Shown piece after piece: positions 7,807 to 15,809 of a DNA stretch of 19,323 nucleotides. Numbering within the stretch: the first letter of the stretch is position 1; every line of letters begins with the position of its first letter. Made by a program: the position numbers and the translations under genes. The notes under the pieces were generated by a model that saw only the letters and a program-made list of their open reading frames with translations, did no database searches and was not told where the DNA came from. Source of the DNA: Spirochaetia bacterium UBA2205 (GTDB taxonomy: Bacteria > Spirochaetota > UBA4802 > UB4802); NCBI GenBank assembly GCA_002328585.1, contig DCUV01000034.1:1-19323 (forward strand), written 5' to 3'.

Positions 7807-9098
7807 GATATGATTGTATCATTATTGGCGCTGGTGTAGCAGGATTAACTGCAGGTATCAGATGTGCAAAAGAAGGATTGCATACGGCTATTATCTCATC
7901 GGGGATGAGTGCATTGCATTTTTCATCAGGGTCAATTGATCTTCTGGGATACAGAGACAATGCCGTGGTGTACAAACCATTTGAAGCAATAGACCAATTA
8001 ACAGGAACTATCGCCCAGCATCCGTATACAAAATGTGGCAAGCCCTTGATTATTGAAGCATTGCTTTTTTTTAAACAGGAATGTGAGCAGCAGGGGCTAT
8101 TTCTTTTTGACAATGGAAATCTTAATCATTTTCATGTGACAACGCTTGGAACCTTGAAACCAACTTACTTTTCACAGCGCAGTGTTTTCAATGAGGATGT
8201 ATATAGTAGATTTAAAGCCATGAAAAAAATTGTTATTATTAATTTTGAAGGATATAGAGATTTTCATCCTCAACTGGCAGCAGCACAACTTTCAAAACAT
8301 TCATTGTTTGCTAATTGTGAAATTGTTGCCAAACAGATAGAAATGCCACAGCTTCAGGATGACGGCAAATATCCTCATGAATTCAGATCGATAGACATAG
8401 CGCGAATTTTTGAGAAAGAAGCTAATATTGAAAAAATTGCAGATTTGATACGATTGGCTGCTAAAGATGCTGATTTTGTGGTAATGCCAGCCGTTATGGG
8501 TATAACCAACTTTAATCAAATTCATAACAAATTACAAAGCAGGACCCGGCTGCTGGTGTATGAAGTACCAACCCTGCCTCCTTCTATTCTTGGTATGCGT
8601 ATTGACAATGCATTGAAATCGCGCTTTGCAGAGTTGGGCGGCGTTTACATTGCCGGCGATAAAGTAGTACGTGCAGATATTACCGATGATGTTGTCAATG
8701 CTATCTACACCAATAGTCATCCGGAAAATCCTATGGAAGCACAATGTTATATTTTATCAACAGGGAGTTTTTTTAGTGGCGGGCTGGTGAGCGAATTTGA
8801 CAATATGTATGAACCAATCTTTAAGCTAAAACTTCATCATGAACCTGAACGCAATAAATGGTATAACCAGAATTTCTTCCACCGTGATTCGCATGCTTTT
8901 TTGCAGTATGGTGTGCTAACCGATGAAAGTTTACGCCCGTATGACAGCAACAACAATATTATTCAGAATCTGTATTGCAGTGGTGCTATTATGGCACATT
9001 ACAATCCCATTAAAGAAGGATGCGGAAGCGGTGTTGCTATAAGTACAGGATATAAAGCTGCGGGGCAAATCATTAATTTATTAAAACGTATGAGTTAA
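7803..9098 (+). CDS. glpB: Anaerobic glycerol-3-phosphate dehydrogenase subunit B
   Basis: Flavoprotein subunit that relays electrons between GlpA and the iron-sulfur membrane subunit GlpC. It has an N-terminal nucleotide fold with GAGVAG (9-14), then the GlpB-typical SALHFSSGSIDLLGY. A C-terminal flavin-closing segment includes NLYCSGAI and EGCGSGVAISTGY. At 431 aa it is close to E. coli GlpB. Its ATG overlaps the glpA stop (ATGA, 7803-7806), which implies translational coupling, and GAGG at 7789-7792 may assist. The order A-B-C is the conserved one. No lesions are seen. Confidence 0.92.
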   Translation: MRYDCIIIGAGVAGLTAGIRCAKEGLHTAIISSGMSALHFSSGSIDLLGYRDNAVVYKPFEAIDQLTGTIAQHPYTKCGKPLIIEALLFFKQECEQQGLFLFDNGNLNHFHVTTLGTLKPTYFSQRSVFNEDVYSRFKAMKKIVIINFEGYRDFHPQLAAAQLSKHSLFANCEIVAKQIEMPQLQDDGKYPHEFRSIDIARIFEKEANIEKIADLIRLAAKDADFVVMPAVMGITNFNQIHNKLQSRTRLLVYEVPTLPPSILGMRIDNALKSRFAELGGVYIAGDKVVRADITDDVVNAIYTNSHPENPMEAQCYILSTGSFFSGGLVSEFDNMYEPIFKLKLHHEPERNKWYNQNFFHRDSHAFLQYGVLTDESLRPYDSNNNIIQNLYCSGAIMAHYNPIKEGCGSGVAISTGYKAAGQIINLLKRMS

Positions 9099-9101
9099 CC
9101 A

Positions 9102-10298
9102 ATGATTAAACTGGAAAATATTAGTTTTGACCATTGCATAAAATGTACTGTATGCACAATCTACTGCCCGGTTGCCCGTGTTACCCATCTATATCCTGGA
9201 CCAAAACAGTCGGGCCCTGATACCGAACGGTTGCGCATCAAAAATCCTGAACTGCTGGATGTTTCTTTAAAATATTGTTCCAATTGCAAACGCTGCGAGA
9301 TTGCATGTCCTTCGGATGTAAAGATTGCAGATATTATTCAGACTGCCAAATGGCGATATTCAAAGAAAGAATTAAGAATACGTGATTTTTTACTGAGCCG
9401 TACCGATTTAATGGGAACTTTTGGAACTCTGTTTAGTGCTATTGTCAATTTTTTTACTCATTTAGGTATGGTAAAGTATTTCCTTGATGTCATCTTTAAA
9501 ATACCATCGGGGCGAACATTTCCCAATTATGCTTCTGGCACATTTACAAAATGGTTTAAATCTGTACGAAAGTATCAGGATAACTATGCAGATAAAGTAA
9601 TATATTTTCATGGATGTTATGTAAATTATAATTATCCTCAATTAGGCAAAGATGTTGTCAAAGTAGTTAATGCACTGGGTAAGGGTGTTATCATTACAAA
9701 GGAAAAATGCTGCGGAGTACCATTAATTGCTAACGGTTATATTAAAAAAGCGCAATCCCATGGAAGGCATAATATCAAGGTGCTTTCCAGTGCCCTGCCG
9801 GATGATAAAACAAAGATTGTTTCAGCATCATCAAGCTGTACATTAGCGTTAAAGCATGAGTATCCCAATCTGTTAGAGCTTGATAATAGTCCTATAATCA
9901 ATAATATTACTTATATAACACAATTTATACTTGAAGAATTTGAAAAGGGCAATATTTTAAGGTTAAAACCACTTTCGTATACTGTTGCCTACCATTCCCC
10001 GTGTCACCTTGAACGTATGGGTAGTGCAGCTTTCACCATTGAGCTATTACGTAAGATCCCAGCCCTTACGGTGAAAATATTGCATTCAGAATGTTGTGGC
10101 ATATCAGGCACCTATGGTTTTAAAAATGAATATTATGGAATTTCACAATCAGTAGGGAATGAGTTATTCAGAATTATTGATGAAGCTAAACCGGATTTTG
10201 TGGTTACCGATTGTGAAACGTGCAAGTGGCAGATAGAGATGAATACAAAATATAAAGTAATACATCCCATTTCACTATTGGCAGAAGCAATAGAATAA
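9102..10298 (+). CDS. glpC: Anaerobic glycerol-3-phosphate dehydrogenase subunit C, iron-sulfur/CCG protein
   Basis: Membrane-associated iron-sulfur subunit passing electrons from GlpAB to menaquinone. Two [4Fe-4S] motifs open the protein: C12-x2-C15-x2-C18-x3-C22-P and C59-x2-C62-x2-C65-x3-C69-P. Two CCG domains follow, with cysteine pairs C203-C204 (CCGVP) and C331-C332 (CCGIS). These are shared with heterodisulfide reductase HdrB and glycolate oxidase GlcF, so a broader 'Fe-S oxidoreductase' label would fit the protein alone. The operon context makes it GlpC. The start is 3 bp after the glpB stop without a clear ribosome site, suggesting re-initiation. It ends 2 bp from a convergent gene, with no terminator visible between them. 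Confidence 0.92.
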   Translation: MIKLENISFDHCIKCTVCTIYCPVARVTHLYPGPKQSGPDTERLRIKNPELLDVSLKYCSNCKRCEIACPSDVKIADIIQTAKWRYSKKELRIRDFLLSRTDLMGTFGTLFSAIVNFFTHLGMVKYFLDVIFKIPSGRTFPNYASGTFTKWFKSVRKYQDNYADKVIYFHGCYVNYNYPQLGKDVVKVVNALGKGVIITKEKCCGVPLIANGYIKKAQSHGRHNIKVLSSALPDDKTKIVSASSSCTLALKHEYPNLLELDNSPIINNITYITQFILEEFEKGNILRLKPLSYTVAYHSPCHLERMGSAAFTIELLRKIPALTVKILHSECCGISGTYGFKNEYYGISQSVGNELFRIIDEAKPDFVVTDCETCKWQIEMNTKYKVIHPISLLAEAIE

Positions 10299-10300
10299 TG

Positions 10301-10870
10301 CTATTGTAGTTGTTTCATAGAAAGTATCTTGCAAAAAATGATGAGTGCATTTCTATCATGTAAATATAATGCAGATGGACAGTCGCTATAGTGATAGGAA
10401 ATTATTTCTAATCTGGCTTCAACAGGTGAATCCATCTTTAATGTTCTGTACATATTTTGTATGGAATTGCTGGTATAATCATCCGGGGCTATTCCTACTA
10501 TATGCTTGTCTTGTGAAAAAAATTTATATAAAACCTTTGGCATTGCTGCTTCTGTGCCATTGATAATTATTTTTTTTGGATATTCATTGTTTTTCATTAT
10601 AAGCTCATTATCCAGACAATCGTTAGTTTTTGCCAGTGGGCAGGTATTGGTAAATGTTAGCTTTTTTCCGGGAATTAATTCTCTGGATACTATCGCATAC
10701 GCCTGCTTTTGTAATTTTTTTTGGCAGATAGAGCACGGATCAATAGTACTTTCAGCAAGAAGACGTAATGCTGCAGGTGATATACTATTACAATCCTCTG
10801 AATAGGTGCCAGTAACAGATAGTAAAAACAGTAAAAGAACGAAAATAATAAAAGCCATCCATTTTTTCAT
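10301..10870 (-). CDS. Secreted cysteine-rich protein of unknown function
   Basis: The 189-aa protein has a clear signal peptide (MKKW, a hydrophobic core to about residue 17, and possible cleavage after TYS at 24). The mature part has seven cysteines, including C27, the C46-x2-C49 pair (DPCSIC), C77 and C85. These probably form disulfides or bind a metal in the periplasm. A lipobox is not convincing. I recognise no family. Its ATG overlaps the stop of the upstream hydrolase (ATGA at 10867-10870), so the two are co-translated and probably functionally linked. The gene is intact and converges on glpC. Confidence 0.75.
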   Translation of the reverse strand: MKKWMAFIIFVLLLFLLSVTGTYSEDCNSISPAALRLLAESTIDPCSICQKKLQKQAYAIVSRELIPGKKLTFTNTCPLAKTNDCLDNELIMKNNEYPKKIIINGTEAAMPKVLYKFFSQDKHIVGIAPDDYTSNSIQNMYRTLKMDSPVEARLEIISYHYSDCPSALYLHDRNALIIFCKILSMKQLQ

Positions 10871-11679
10871 TGTCCATACTCCTTGCTTGCGGTTTTCAAT
10901 GATTGTATGAATGATTGTATACTATTAACGTAAGTTGCTTTATCTACTATAAAATTAGCATTATGGGAGCCATGCAAAGGTACAAATTGCTTATGCTTTG
11001 ATGAGCTTGCATTGTACAGAGCCTGTCCCATTGCAAAGGGGGCAATCTCATCGTCTTTGCTATGCAGTATCAATACGGGGCATCGTATTGATTGCATATA
11101 ATCTATTGTTGGATATTTTTCTGAAAAAAAGATATACATAAAGTTTGCACTGTGATGTTTTACCATTGAATAGATGTCAGTAAAGGCTGAATCAAGGATA
11201 ACACCTGCTGTATTTCTTTTTGTTGCACAATATGCCGCAACTGCCCCTCCTAACGATTCGCCATATATAATGATACTATCTGGCGATAGTTGCTTGTTAT
11301 TGATTACAAAATCATAGGAAGCCAATGCGTCAGCATAAAGACCATCCTCAGAGGGTTTCCCGCTACTATCGCCAAATCCCCGATAGTCAATGATAAAAAC
11401 AGAAAGCGGGATTTGGTACAATATGTTTATCTTTTCAACTCTGTTGGTAATATTCCCGGCGTTGCCATGAAAGTATATAAATGTAAACTCGGCATTATGA
11501 TTTAAAACAAACCAGCCGTGCAGCGTTACTTCATCATTGACCTTGATATAAACATCTTCAATGGGGAAAGGAATATTGCTGCGTATAGCAACCTTGTTAT
11601 CGGGATAATAAATAACCTTATCAAGGCAGGAGCAATAAAAAATAATAAAAAAAAGAATAATGTATATGCGATAGTTCAT
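10867..11679 (-). CDS. Alpha/beta hydrolase of the Bem46/ABHD13 type, probable lipoprotein
   Basis: I choose the ATG at 11679 (MNYRIYIILFF...), which has GGTGA upstream. A longer frame to 11733 would run 46 bp into the upstream gene. The 270-aa product starts with a hydrophobic signal and an unusual lipobox-like YCSC, so it is probably a lipoprotein or anchored to the membrane. The fold is clear: oxyanion-loop motif FHGNAGN, then DYRGFGDSSGKPSEDG. The nucleophile elbow GESLGG has Ser142 in this numbering, the acid is Asp210 (HSKDDEIAP) and His239 is in LHGSHN. The catalytic triad is complete, and serine esterase or thioesterase chemistry is likely, but the substrate is unknown. It is coupled to the secreted Cys-rich gene downstream. 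Confidence 0.85.
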   Translation of the reverse strand: MNYRIYIILFFIIFYCSCLDKVIYYPDNKVAIRSNIPFPIEDVYIKVNDEVTLHGWFVLNHNAEFTFIYFHGNAGNITNRVEKINILYQIPLSVFIIDYRGFGDSSGKPSEDGLYADALASYDFVINNKQLSPDSIIIYGESLGGAVAAYCATKRNTAGVILDSAFTDIYSMVKHHSANFMYIFFSEKYPTIDYMQSIRCPVLILHSKDDEIAPFAMGQALYNASSSKHKQFVPLHGSHNANFIVDKATYVNSIQSFIQSLKTASKEYGQ

Positions 11680-11687
11680 GGTATTTT

Positions 11688-12527
11688 TCACCAGAAATAA
11701 TAGATAAATGATCCTGAAATTTGATGATACCATTGTTCATGATGCCAATAGTTAACATCAAATCGAAAACTAAACCGCTGGTTGATATTGTACTGTGCTA
11801 TTGTTTTAATAGTAATATAATTGAAAGATTCTCCAAATATATAATAGCAATCGTTGACATGGAAGCGCAATCGCATTTTATTGAATGGTTGCAATAATAA
11901 ACCTATAGAAGCGCCTGGAGCAACTTCAATATTGTTTTCAAAATCATTATGTAAAAGCCCTGAGAATTCCACCATACCATATAATTGAAACCAGTGAGTT
12001 AAAGAAAAAGCATAGCCGCCACCAGTATTAAGCTGATATACCAGAAGCTCGTTATTATTCTCAAAAGGTAATCTTTCAAAACCAGTTATAATTTTCCAGC
12101 TCAATGGTTTTATAAGTGGATTTATTGGTGCAATTGATTCAATGTCAATAATGTCAAATCGCTGGAACTGTATTTTTTGCGTATCCCAATAATACCGTGC
12201 TGCTATCTCGCCAAAAATTATCTGAGAACCAGATACAAATCCAGATGTGTCATCACATAAATCATGGTATGAAGGACGATACGATAGTTCGGTAAAGCTG
12301 TCATTTTCAAAGCTTCCCATTTGTATATTAATTCTGCTGGAGTAATGACCATCTTCAGGAGGCGGAGGAGCTGGCGGTGAATACGTAATGGTATTGGTTA
12401 AAGTGCTTCGTAATTTTAATACGTTAATAAATATAGTCTGATATTCCTTTTGGGAGTATTGTTTATCTGCGTAACAATACTGGATATATTCAGATGCACA
12501 ATCAAGCACCTGCAGAAAAAATATCAT
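11688..12527 (-). pseudogene. C-terminal part of a DUF4105-like outer-membrane protein, N-terminal half missing
   Basis: The 279-residue frame matches my recollection of the C-terminal half of DUF4105 (Lnb-type N-terminal periplasmic domain) proteins. Features are a helical EYIQY...EYQ...LKLRS stretch, a proline linker before DGHYSSRI, then SFTELSYRPSYHDL and SQIIFGEIAARYYW. It ends in alternating beta strands with a C-terminal aromatic (YYFW), the usual sign of an outer-membrane barrel. The roughly 300-residue N-terminal domain with its signal peptide is absent. A stop codon sits three codons before the apparent ATG, and another gene's start (12502-12672) abuts it. Without a signal it cannot reach the outer membrane, so I call it a remnant. 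It might still be translated, since its frame is otherwise intact. Confidence 0.6.
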
Positions 12528-12672
12528 ACCATGCTATAGTAAAACATATAAGTGCAAACCAGAAATTTTTTGGTTCATCCTTTATCTGAACATACAGTAT
12601 GCTGTACAATACACTGACATACTGTGCAGTTGCAGCCATAAGTAATGTAGGTATGATAATGAGATATAGCAT
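12502..12672 (-). pseudogene. 56-aa N-terminal remnant of a multi-pass membrane sensor protein
   Basis: This ORF runs MLYLIIIPTLLMAATAQYV..., then a short polar loop KDEPKNF, then a second hydrophobic helix ending WYDIFSAGA before TGA at 12504-12502. Two helices split by a charged loop and the FALxCxxxAxYDxFxAG pattern resemble, from memory, the first helices of large membrane sensors (cyclase or kinase type) in spirochaete-like bacteria. No sensor gene follows. The DUF4105-like fragment starts in another frame and overlaps by 26 bp. No good ribosome site is seen. Most likely it is the front of a gene whose remainder was deleted. Confidence 0.45.
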
Positions 12673-12769
12673 TGATTTATACTGTTAATAATTTTTATAA
12701 ATGGAAAATGAAAGGCATTTTATTAAATTTCCAAGTAAAAATGTATTTTTTAACTAACTATTGTTAATG

Positions 12770-12810
12770 TAAGAAGCCTTACATTATATAACGATATGTA
12801 AGGCTTCTTA
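12770..12810 (-). terminator. Strong hairpin after the TRL lipoprotein operon
   Basis: TAAGAAGCCTTACAT (12770-12784) and ATGTAAGGCTTCTTA (12796-12810) are perfect 15-bp arms around an 11-base loop. It begins 26 bp past the stop of the second TRL gene. No clean T-run follows on the minus strand, so it may act as a transcript-stabilising or factor-dependent element rather than a classical terminator. Confidence 0.6.
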
Positions 12811-12836
12811 TAGTTATGATTTAATAGAATATTAAA

Positions 12837-13202
12837 TTATTCTCCATATACTTTTATTGTGTATTCAGAATAGAAAATTGAATATCTTTTAAATACATAA
12901 TCGATATGGTTTATCTTAGTTAACTTACCATTCTCCATTGCAGCATTAATACTTGAATCACCCCATGCAAATAGTGAAAGGATGGAATATGAACTAGCTT
13001 CACCCAGTTTTATCTTTTCAGTTGCATTTACTAATCCAATTGGATAGAACCCCCCATCATCTGTAAATGATAGACCCGCTGACATAGAAGAGAAAAGTGC
13101 TACCGGTGATGGTCTTTTTACATTTGAATTTGTAATACAACCAATGAAGAATAAAATCACTGGTGCAATAAGAATGCACATCATTTTAGATTTTTTTAAC
13201 AT
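12837..13202 (-). CDS. TRL-like small lipoprotein (divergent paralogue)
   Basis: I start at the ATG at 13202, preceded by GAGAGG. The longer open frame to 13280 runs through the upstream gene. The 121-aa product has a lipoprotein signal (KKSKMMCILIAP..., lipobox FIGC, lipidated C22). The mature domain matches the TRL (tRNA-associated locus) like family: KIKLGEASSYSILSLFAWGDSSINAA, then GKLTKINHIDY and a terminal VYGE. It parallels the upstream gene segment by segment but is more divergent, with Trp and Phe replacing the small residues of the core. It is likely periplasmic-facing; the biochemical role of the family is unknown. The genes are 23 bp apart and form one operon. Confidence 0.85.
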   Translation of the reverse strand: MLKKSKMMCILIAPVILFFIGCITNSNVKRPSPVALFSSMSAGLSFTDDGGFYPIGLVNATEKIKLGEASSYSILSLFAWGDSSINAAMENGKLTKINHIDYVFKRYSIFYSEYTIKVYGE

Positions 13203-13225
13203 AATACGCCTCTCAAAGGAATTTT

Positions 13226-13546
13226 TTATTCGCCATAAACAATTGTTTTGTATGAAACAAATATTCCCAAAATCACACATGTTTCTTCATAATCAACATG
13301 GTATATTTTTGTAATGCTCCCATTCCTTGCGGCGGCTGCAACACTTGCATCACCGCTTGCAATCATTCCTAATATTGAGACAGCGCTTGCTTCACCAATT
13401 TTTGCATCTTTTGAGTATGACACCCCGTAAACTGGTCCTTTACATTTTGTATAAAGTACTCCTTTTGGAGTTGGAGTAGACAAACAACCAACAAAAATAC
13501 AAATAGCAACAAAAGCTATAACCATGAATACTTTGTTTTTAAACAT
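13226..13546 (-). CDS. TRL-like small lipoprotein
   Basis: The ATG at 13546 has a perfect AGGAGG seven bases upstream, so I prefer it to the ATG at 13564, which lies before that site. The 106-aa protein has a lipobox FVGC with lipidated C21. It is an almost textbook TRL-like domain: GVLYTKCKGPV, KIGEASAVSILGMIASGDASVAAAARNGSITKIYHVDYE, closing with YKTIVYGE. It is the first gene of a two-gene operon with a diverged paralogue. Upstream lies an AT-rich stretch with several possible -10 boxes but none I would single out. Function is unknown. Confidence 0.9.
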   Translation of the reverse strand: MFKNKVFMVIAFVAICIFVGCLSTPTPKGVLYTKCKGPVYGVSYSKDAKIGEASAVSILGMIASGDASVAAAARNGSITKIYHVDYEETCVILGIFVSYKTIVYGE

Positions 13547-13564
13547 TGTAAATCCTCCTATCAT

Positions 13565-14017
13565 AATATATTAATTTAATAATTGATTAAATATATAATA
13601 GTAAGCTTTAAACCTACTAAGATACACTTTTTATTATTAAGAAATCTTATGAAATAAATCTTTTACCGATTATTCATTTAATAAAATTATTGTAATAATA
13701 AAATACTTTTGTAATAAAATCATAATAATATAGGTATTTAATACATCAAAAATACTAAAAGTAAATGCATCATTAATTAAAGACTTTGTTGTTTAACATA
13801 TTCCTCTATTTTCAATTTGTAATTAAAGATATAAAACTATTTACATTTTTTAAAGTACAAGTATTCCACTTTAATTTGAAGAGTTTTTATGATTTTTGCT
13901 GTATCTTAGCTACAATGATTAAATAATTTGTTATTATGTCAATAATTTTTTTTGACACTAAAAAAAATAATGCAACTTCACATGTGAAATGCAACAGGTA
14001 GTTGCTTAGTAAACAAC
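13565..14017. other. AT-rich gene-free stretch
   Basis: About 450 bp with stops in all frames and no gene I can support. It holds a short inverted repeat TGTCAA/TTGACA around a T-run (13937-13957). It also holds the exact 12-bp palindrome TTCACATGTGAA (13977-13988), flanked by direct repeats TGCAAC at 13971-13976 and 13990-13995, and an AGTTG/CAACT mini-hairpin near 14000-14018. It separates the lipoprotein operon promoter from the insertion-sequence remains. Confidence 0.6.
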
Positions 14018-14377
14018 TTAAGAAGGAGACATCCAATTTCGTAATTTTAAGGGTCTTCCATTGATTTTATCCTGTGTAGCACCTAAATCATCATCTGCCA
14101 AGTGCCTAAATCTCATATACTTGGGCAAACATCTCCGATATTGCCTACCCAAGTTTTCATTTAATCCTCATTGCTACTCTGTATACGGATCTGCATAATA
14201 TGCCGTACACCCTAACACCTCTTCAATCGTTTTATACTGTGCAAACTTTTTCCCATTGTCAAACATAATCGTTTTTACAACTGATGTCGGTAATTCATCA
14301 CAAAGCGCTATAATCCCTCGTAATACCGTTTCAGCATCCAATTGTCTATGGGTGGTAATTAATAAATTGTGTTCCAA
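14018..14377 (-). pseudogene. IS30-family transposase C-terminal remnant with two nonsense codons
   Basis: Reading on the minus strand, the frame gives EHNLLITTHRQLDAETV, then VVKTIMFDNGKKFAQYKTIEE, LGCTAYYADPY. This is the IS30 integrase core around the second catalytic Asp (FDNG). After PYTE come TAG (14176-14174), Gln, TGA (14170-14168), then GLNENLGRQYRRCLPK, DKINGRPLKLRNW and a natural-looking stop at 14020-14018. Intact IS30 enzymes read PYxxWQRGxNEN here, so TGG became TAG and an Arg codon became TGA without any frameshift. The third acidic residue (E in NEN) remains. About the first two thirds of the transposase are absent upstream of 14377. Dead copy. Confidence 0.85.
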
Positions 14378-14451
14378 TGTATTGATTATGCAAGCATTTT
14401 TATACTACATTAGCTTTACTAATATATATCTTATAATAAAGGAGGTCAGTT

Positions 14452-15415
14452 ATGCCACGTAAAAAATTATTATTGCCTGCTGATGCTATATTGAAGACTA
14501 TTATCAACGAGTATGCTTCTAACCCTAAAAACTTCTCTATATTACCTGAACTTGTCGCTACGTTTATGAATCTCATTATGCAAAAGGAACGAGAGCTTTA
14601 CCTCTCGTCGTCTTCATCCAATTAAGCTAATGGCTTCTATCCTCGATCCCTTGCTTCATTACTGGGTAACGTGAACCTGCTTGTTCCTCGTGACCGCTAC
14701 AGCTTATTTTGACCATCACTCTTTCCCTTCATGGCAAAAAGCTAATCAGCACTTCCAGAAATTCCTTGTTCATGTCATCCTCGCTTCCTACAGGTCTAAC
14801 AAAATTAAAATGATTCTCTCTTCCCTTAATTTACCCCATTTGCCCGTACAAATCGATACCATCAAATGATATCAATGCAAAAGCTAAAGAATTGCGCGCC
14901 AGAGAATTGCCATCTGATGCTTTTGCCATCTTCATTGAAGCCTATGCCTGCGATAAAAAGATGATGGAATAAACAAAATCAAATACCTACCCATGATGCG
15001 AAACAATTCTTGCTGAATTGTAAGGCTATTAAAATTTCTAAATCCTTTGATAAAGCTGTTTCTTTGTTTGAATCCCTCTGCACCGATTATGCTGCTCAAT
15101 ATCCTGCGTTTATCAAATACATTGTCTCGAAAAAAACGATACTTCCAGTTCCTCAAATACTTCGATGATATCCAGAAACACATTCATACCACTAACACTG
15201 TTGAAAATCTTCATAGTAAATTTGAAATCATACGCTTAAATGGTGGTGGCTACTTCCAATCGTTAAAAACCGCTGAAATCGCCCTCTCCATTGCTATCAA
15301 TACTACTACGACTAACAAATGGTCTAAACCCTTGAATGATTTTATTACGTGCCGTTATGAAATTTTACAACTTTTTAATACAAAACTCTTTTCTCAGACA
15401 CAATTTTTTAGATAA
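14452..15415 (+). pseudogene. IS256/mutator-type transposase, degenerate and lacking its catalytic core
   Basis: The start is recognisable: a GGAGG ribosome site at 14441-14445 and MPRKKLLLPADAILKTIINEY... to FMNLIMQKERELYLSS. An in-frame TAA (14623-14625) interrupts it, then ANGFYPRSLASLLGNVNLLVPRDR, then TGA (14710-14712). The frame shifts and gives SWQKANQHFQKFLVH...IKMILSSLNLP. It shifts again to ELRARELPSDAFAIFIEAYACD (about 14888-14960). Near 14985 it jumps straight to DAKQFLLNCKAIKISKSFDK, so the usual stretch of about 140 residues with the first catalytic aspartates is missing. The last frame change is in an A-run at about 15129-15135. The C-terminus is well kept: KYFDDIQKHIHTTNTVENLHSKFE and GGGYFQSLKTAEIA. 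Non-functional. Confidence 0.85.
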
Positions 15416-15439
15416 GTGCCAATGCTGCAGCATAATCTT

Positions 15440-15682
15440 CCTGCCACCCAATACAACCGAGGTGCCTTTCTTCCCCCAACGCGTGTATTTCCGCTTGCAT
15501 AGATGCTTATACCGTTCCCCACATAGTGCTGTTATCTCTTCTTCTACCATTTCGCAATATGCTGCTATCCCAAATTGTAGCACTGTCTCAAATAATGTTG
15601 CTTTGATTGATTCTTTCCAATCATTTTCCACCGATACAATTTTTTCTGGTTGCTTTTTTCTGACTACTGTTTTACGCTTCAT
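15440..15682 (-). pseudogene. 5' fragment of a second IS256-type transposase
   Basis: The minus-strand frame starts MKRKTVVRKKQPEK and carries the N-terminal signature of a different IS256/mutator subgroup: AAYCEMVEEEITALCGERYKH, RWGKKGTSVVLGGRKI. The similarity stops abruptly after GGRKI (about 15440). The open frame then runs on to 15365 through sequence that is the 3' end of the other IS256-type copy on the opposite strand. Upstream, a TATAAT on the minus strand (15726-15721) could be its promoter. Most of the transposase is missing. Confidence 0.75.
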
Positions 15683-15809
15683 CGTGGTATCTCTTGTTAT
15701 TATTAGTATTGTTTTGGAGCATTATACCCTAATGCCCCGGGAGATGCCACTCATTTTCAACAGATTTTGGGACAAGTTCTTGTAATGTTATTCATAAAAC
15801 TATATAATC
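15683..15809. mobile_element. Likely terminal region of the second IS256-type element
   Basis: Between the transposase start and the aldolase stop. On the minus strand it reads CTTGTCCCAAAATCTGTTG (from about 15780), a plausible outer end of the element, followed by CCCGGG and the TATAAT. No matching opposite end or target duplication is visible, so the true boundary is uncertain. Confidence 0.3.

Noticed and set aside
14359..14379. AATTGTGT shared with the IS256-type 3' end as an inverted terminal repeat
   Set aside because: The left copy lies in recognisable IS30 coding sequence and the match does not extend.
15365..15439. C-terminal extension of the second IS256-type ORF
   Set aside because: It reads antisense through the 3' end of the other transposase; not native to the protein.
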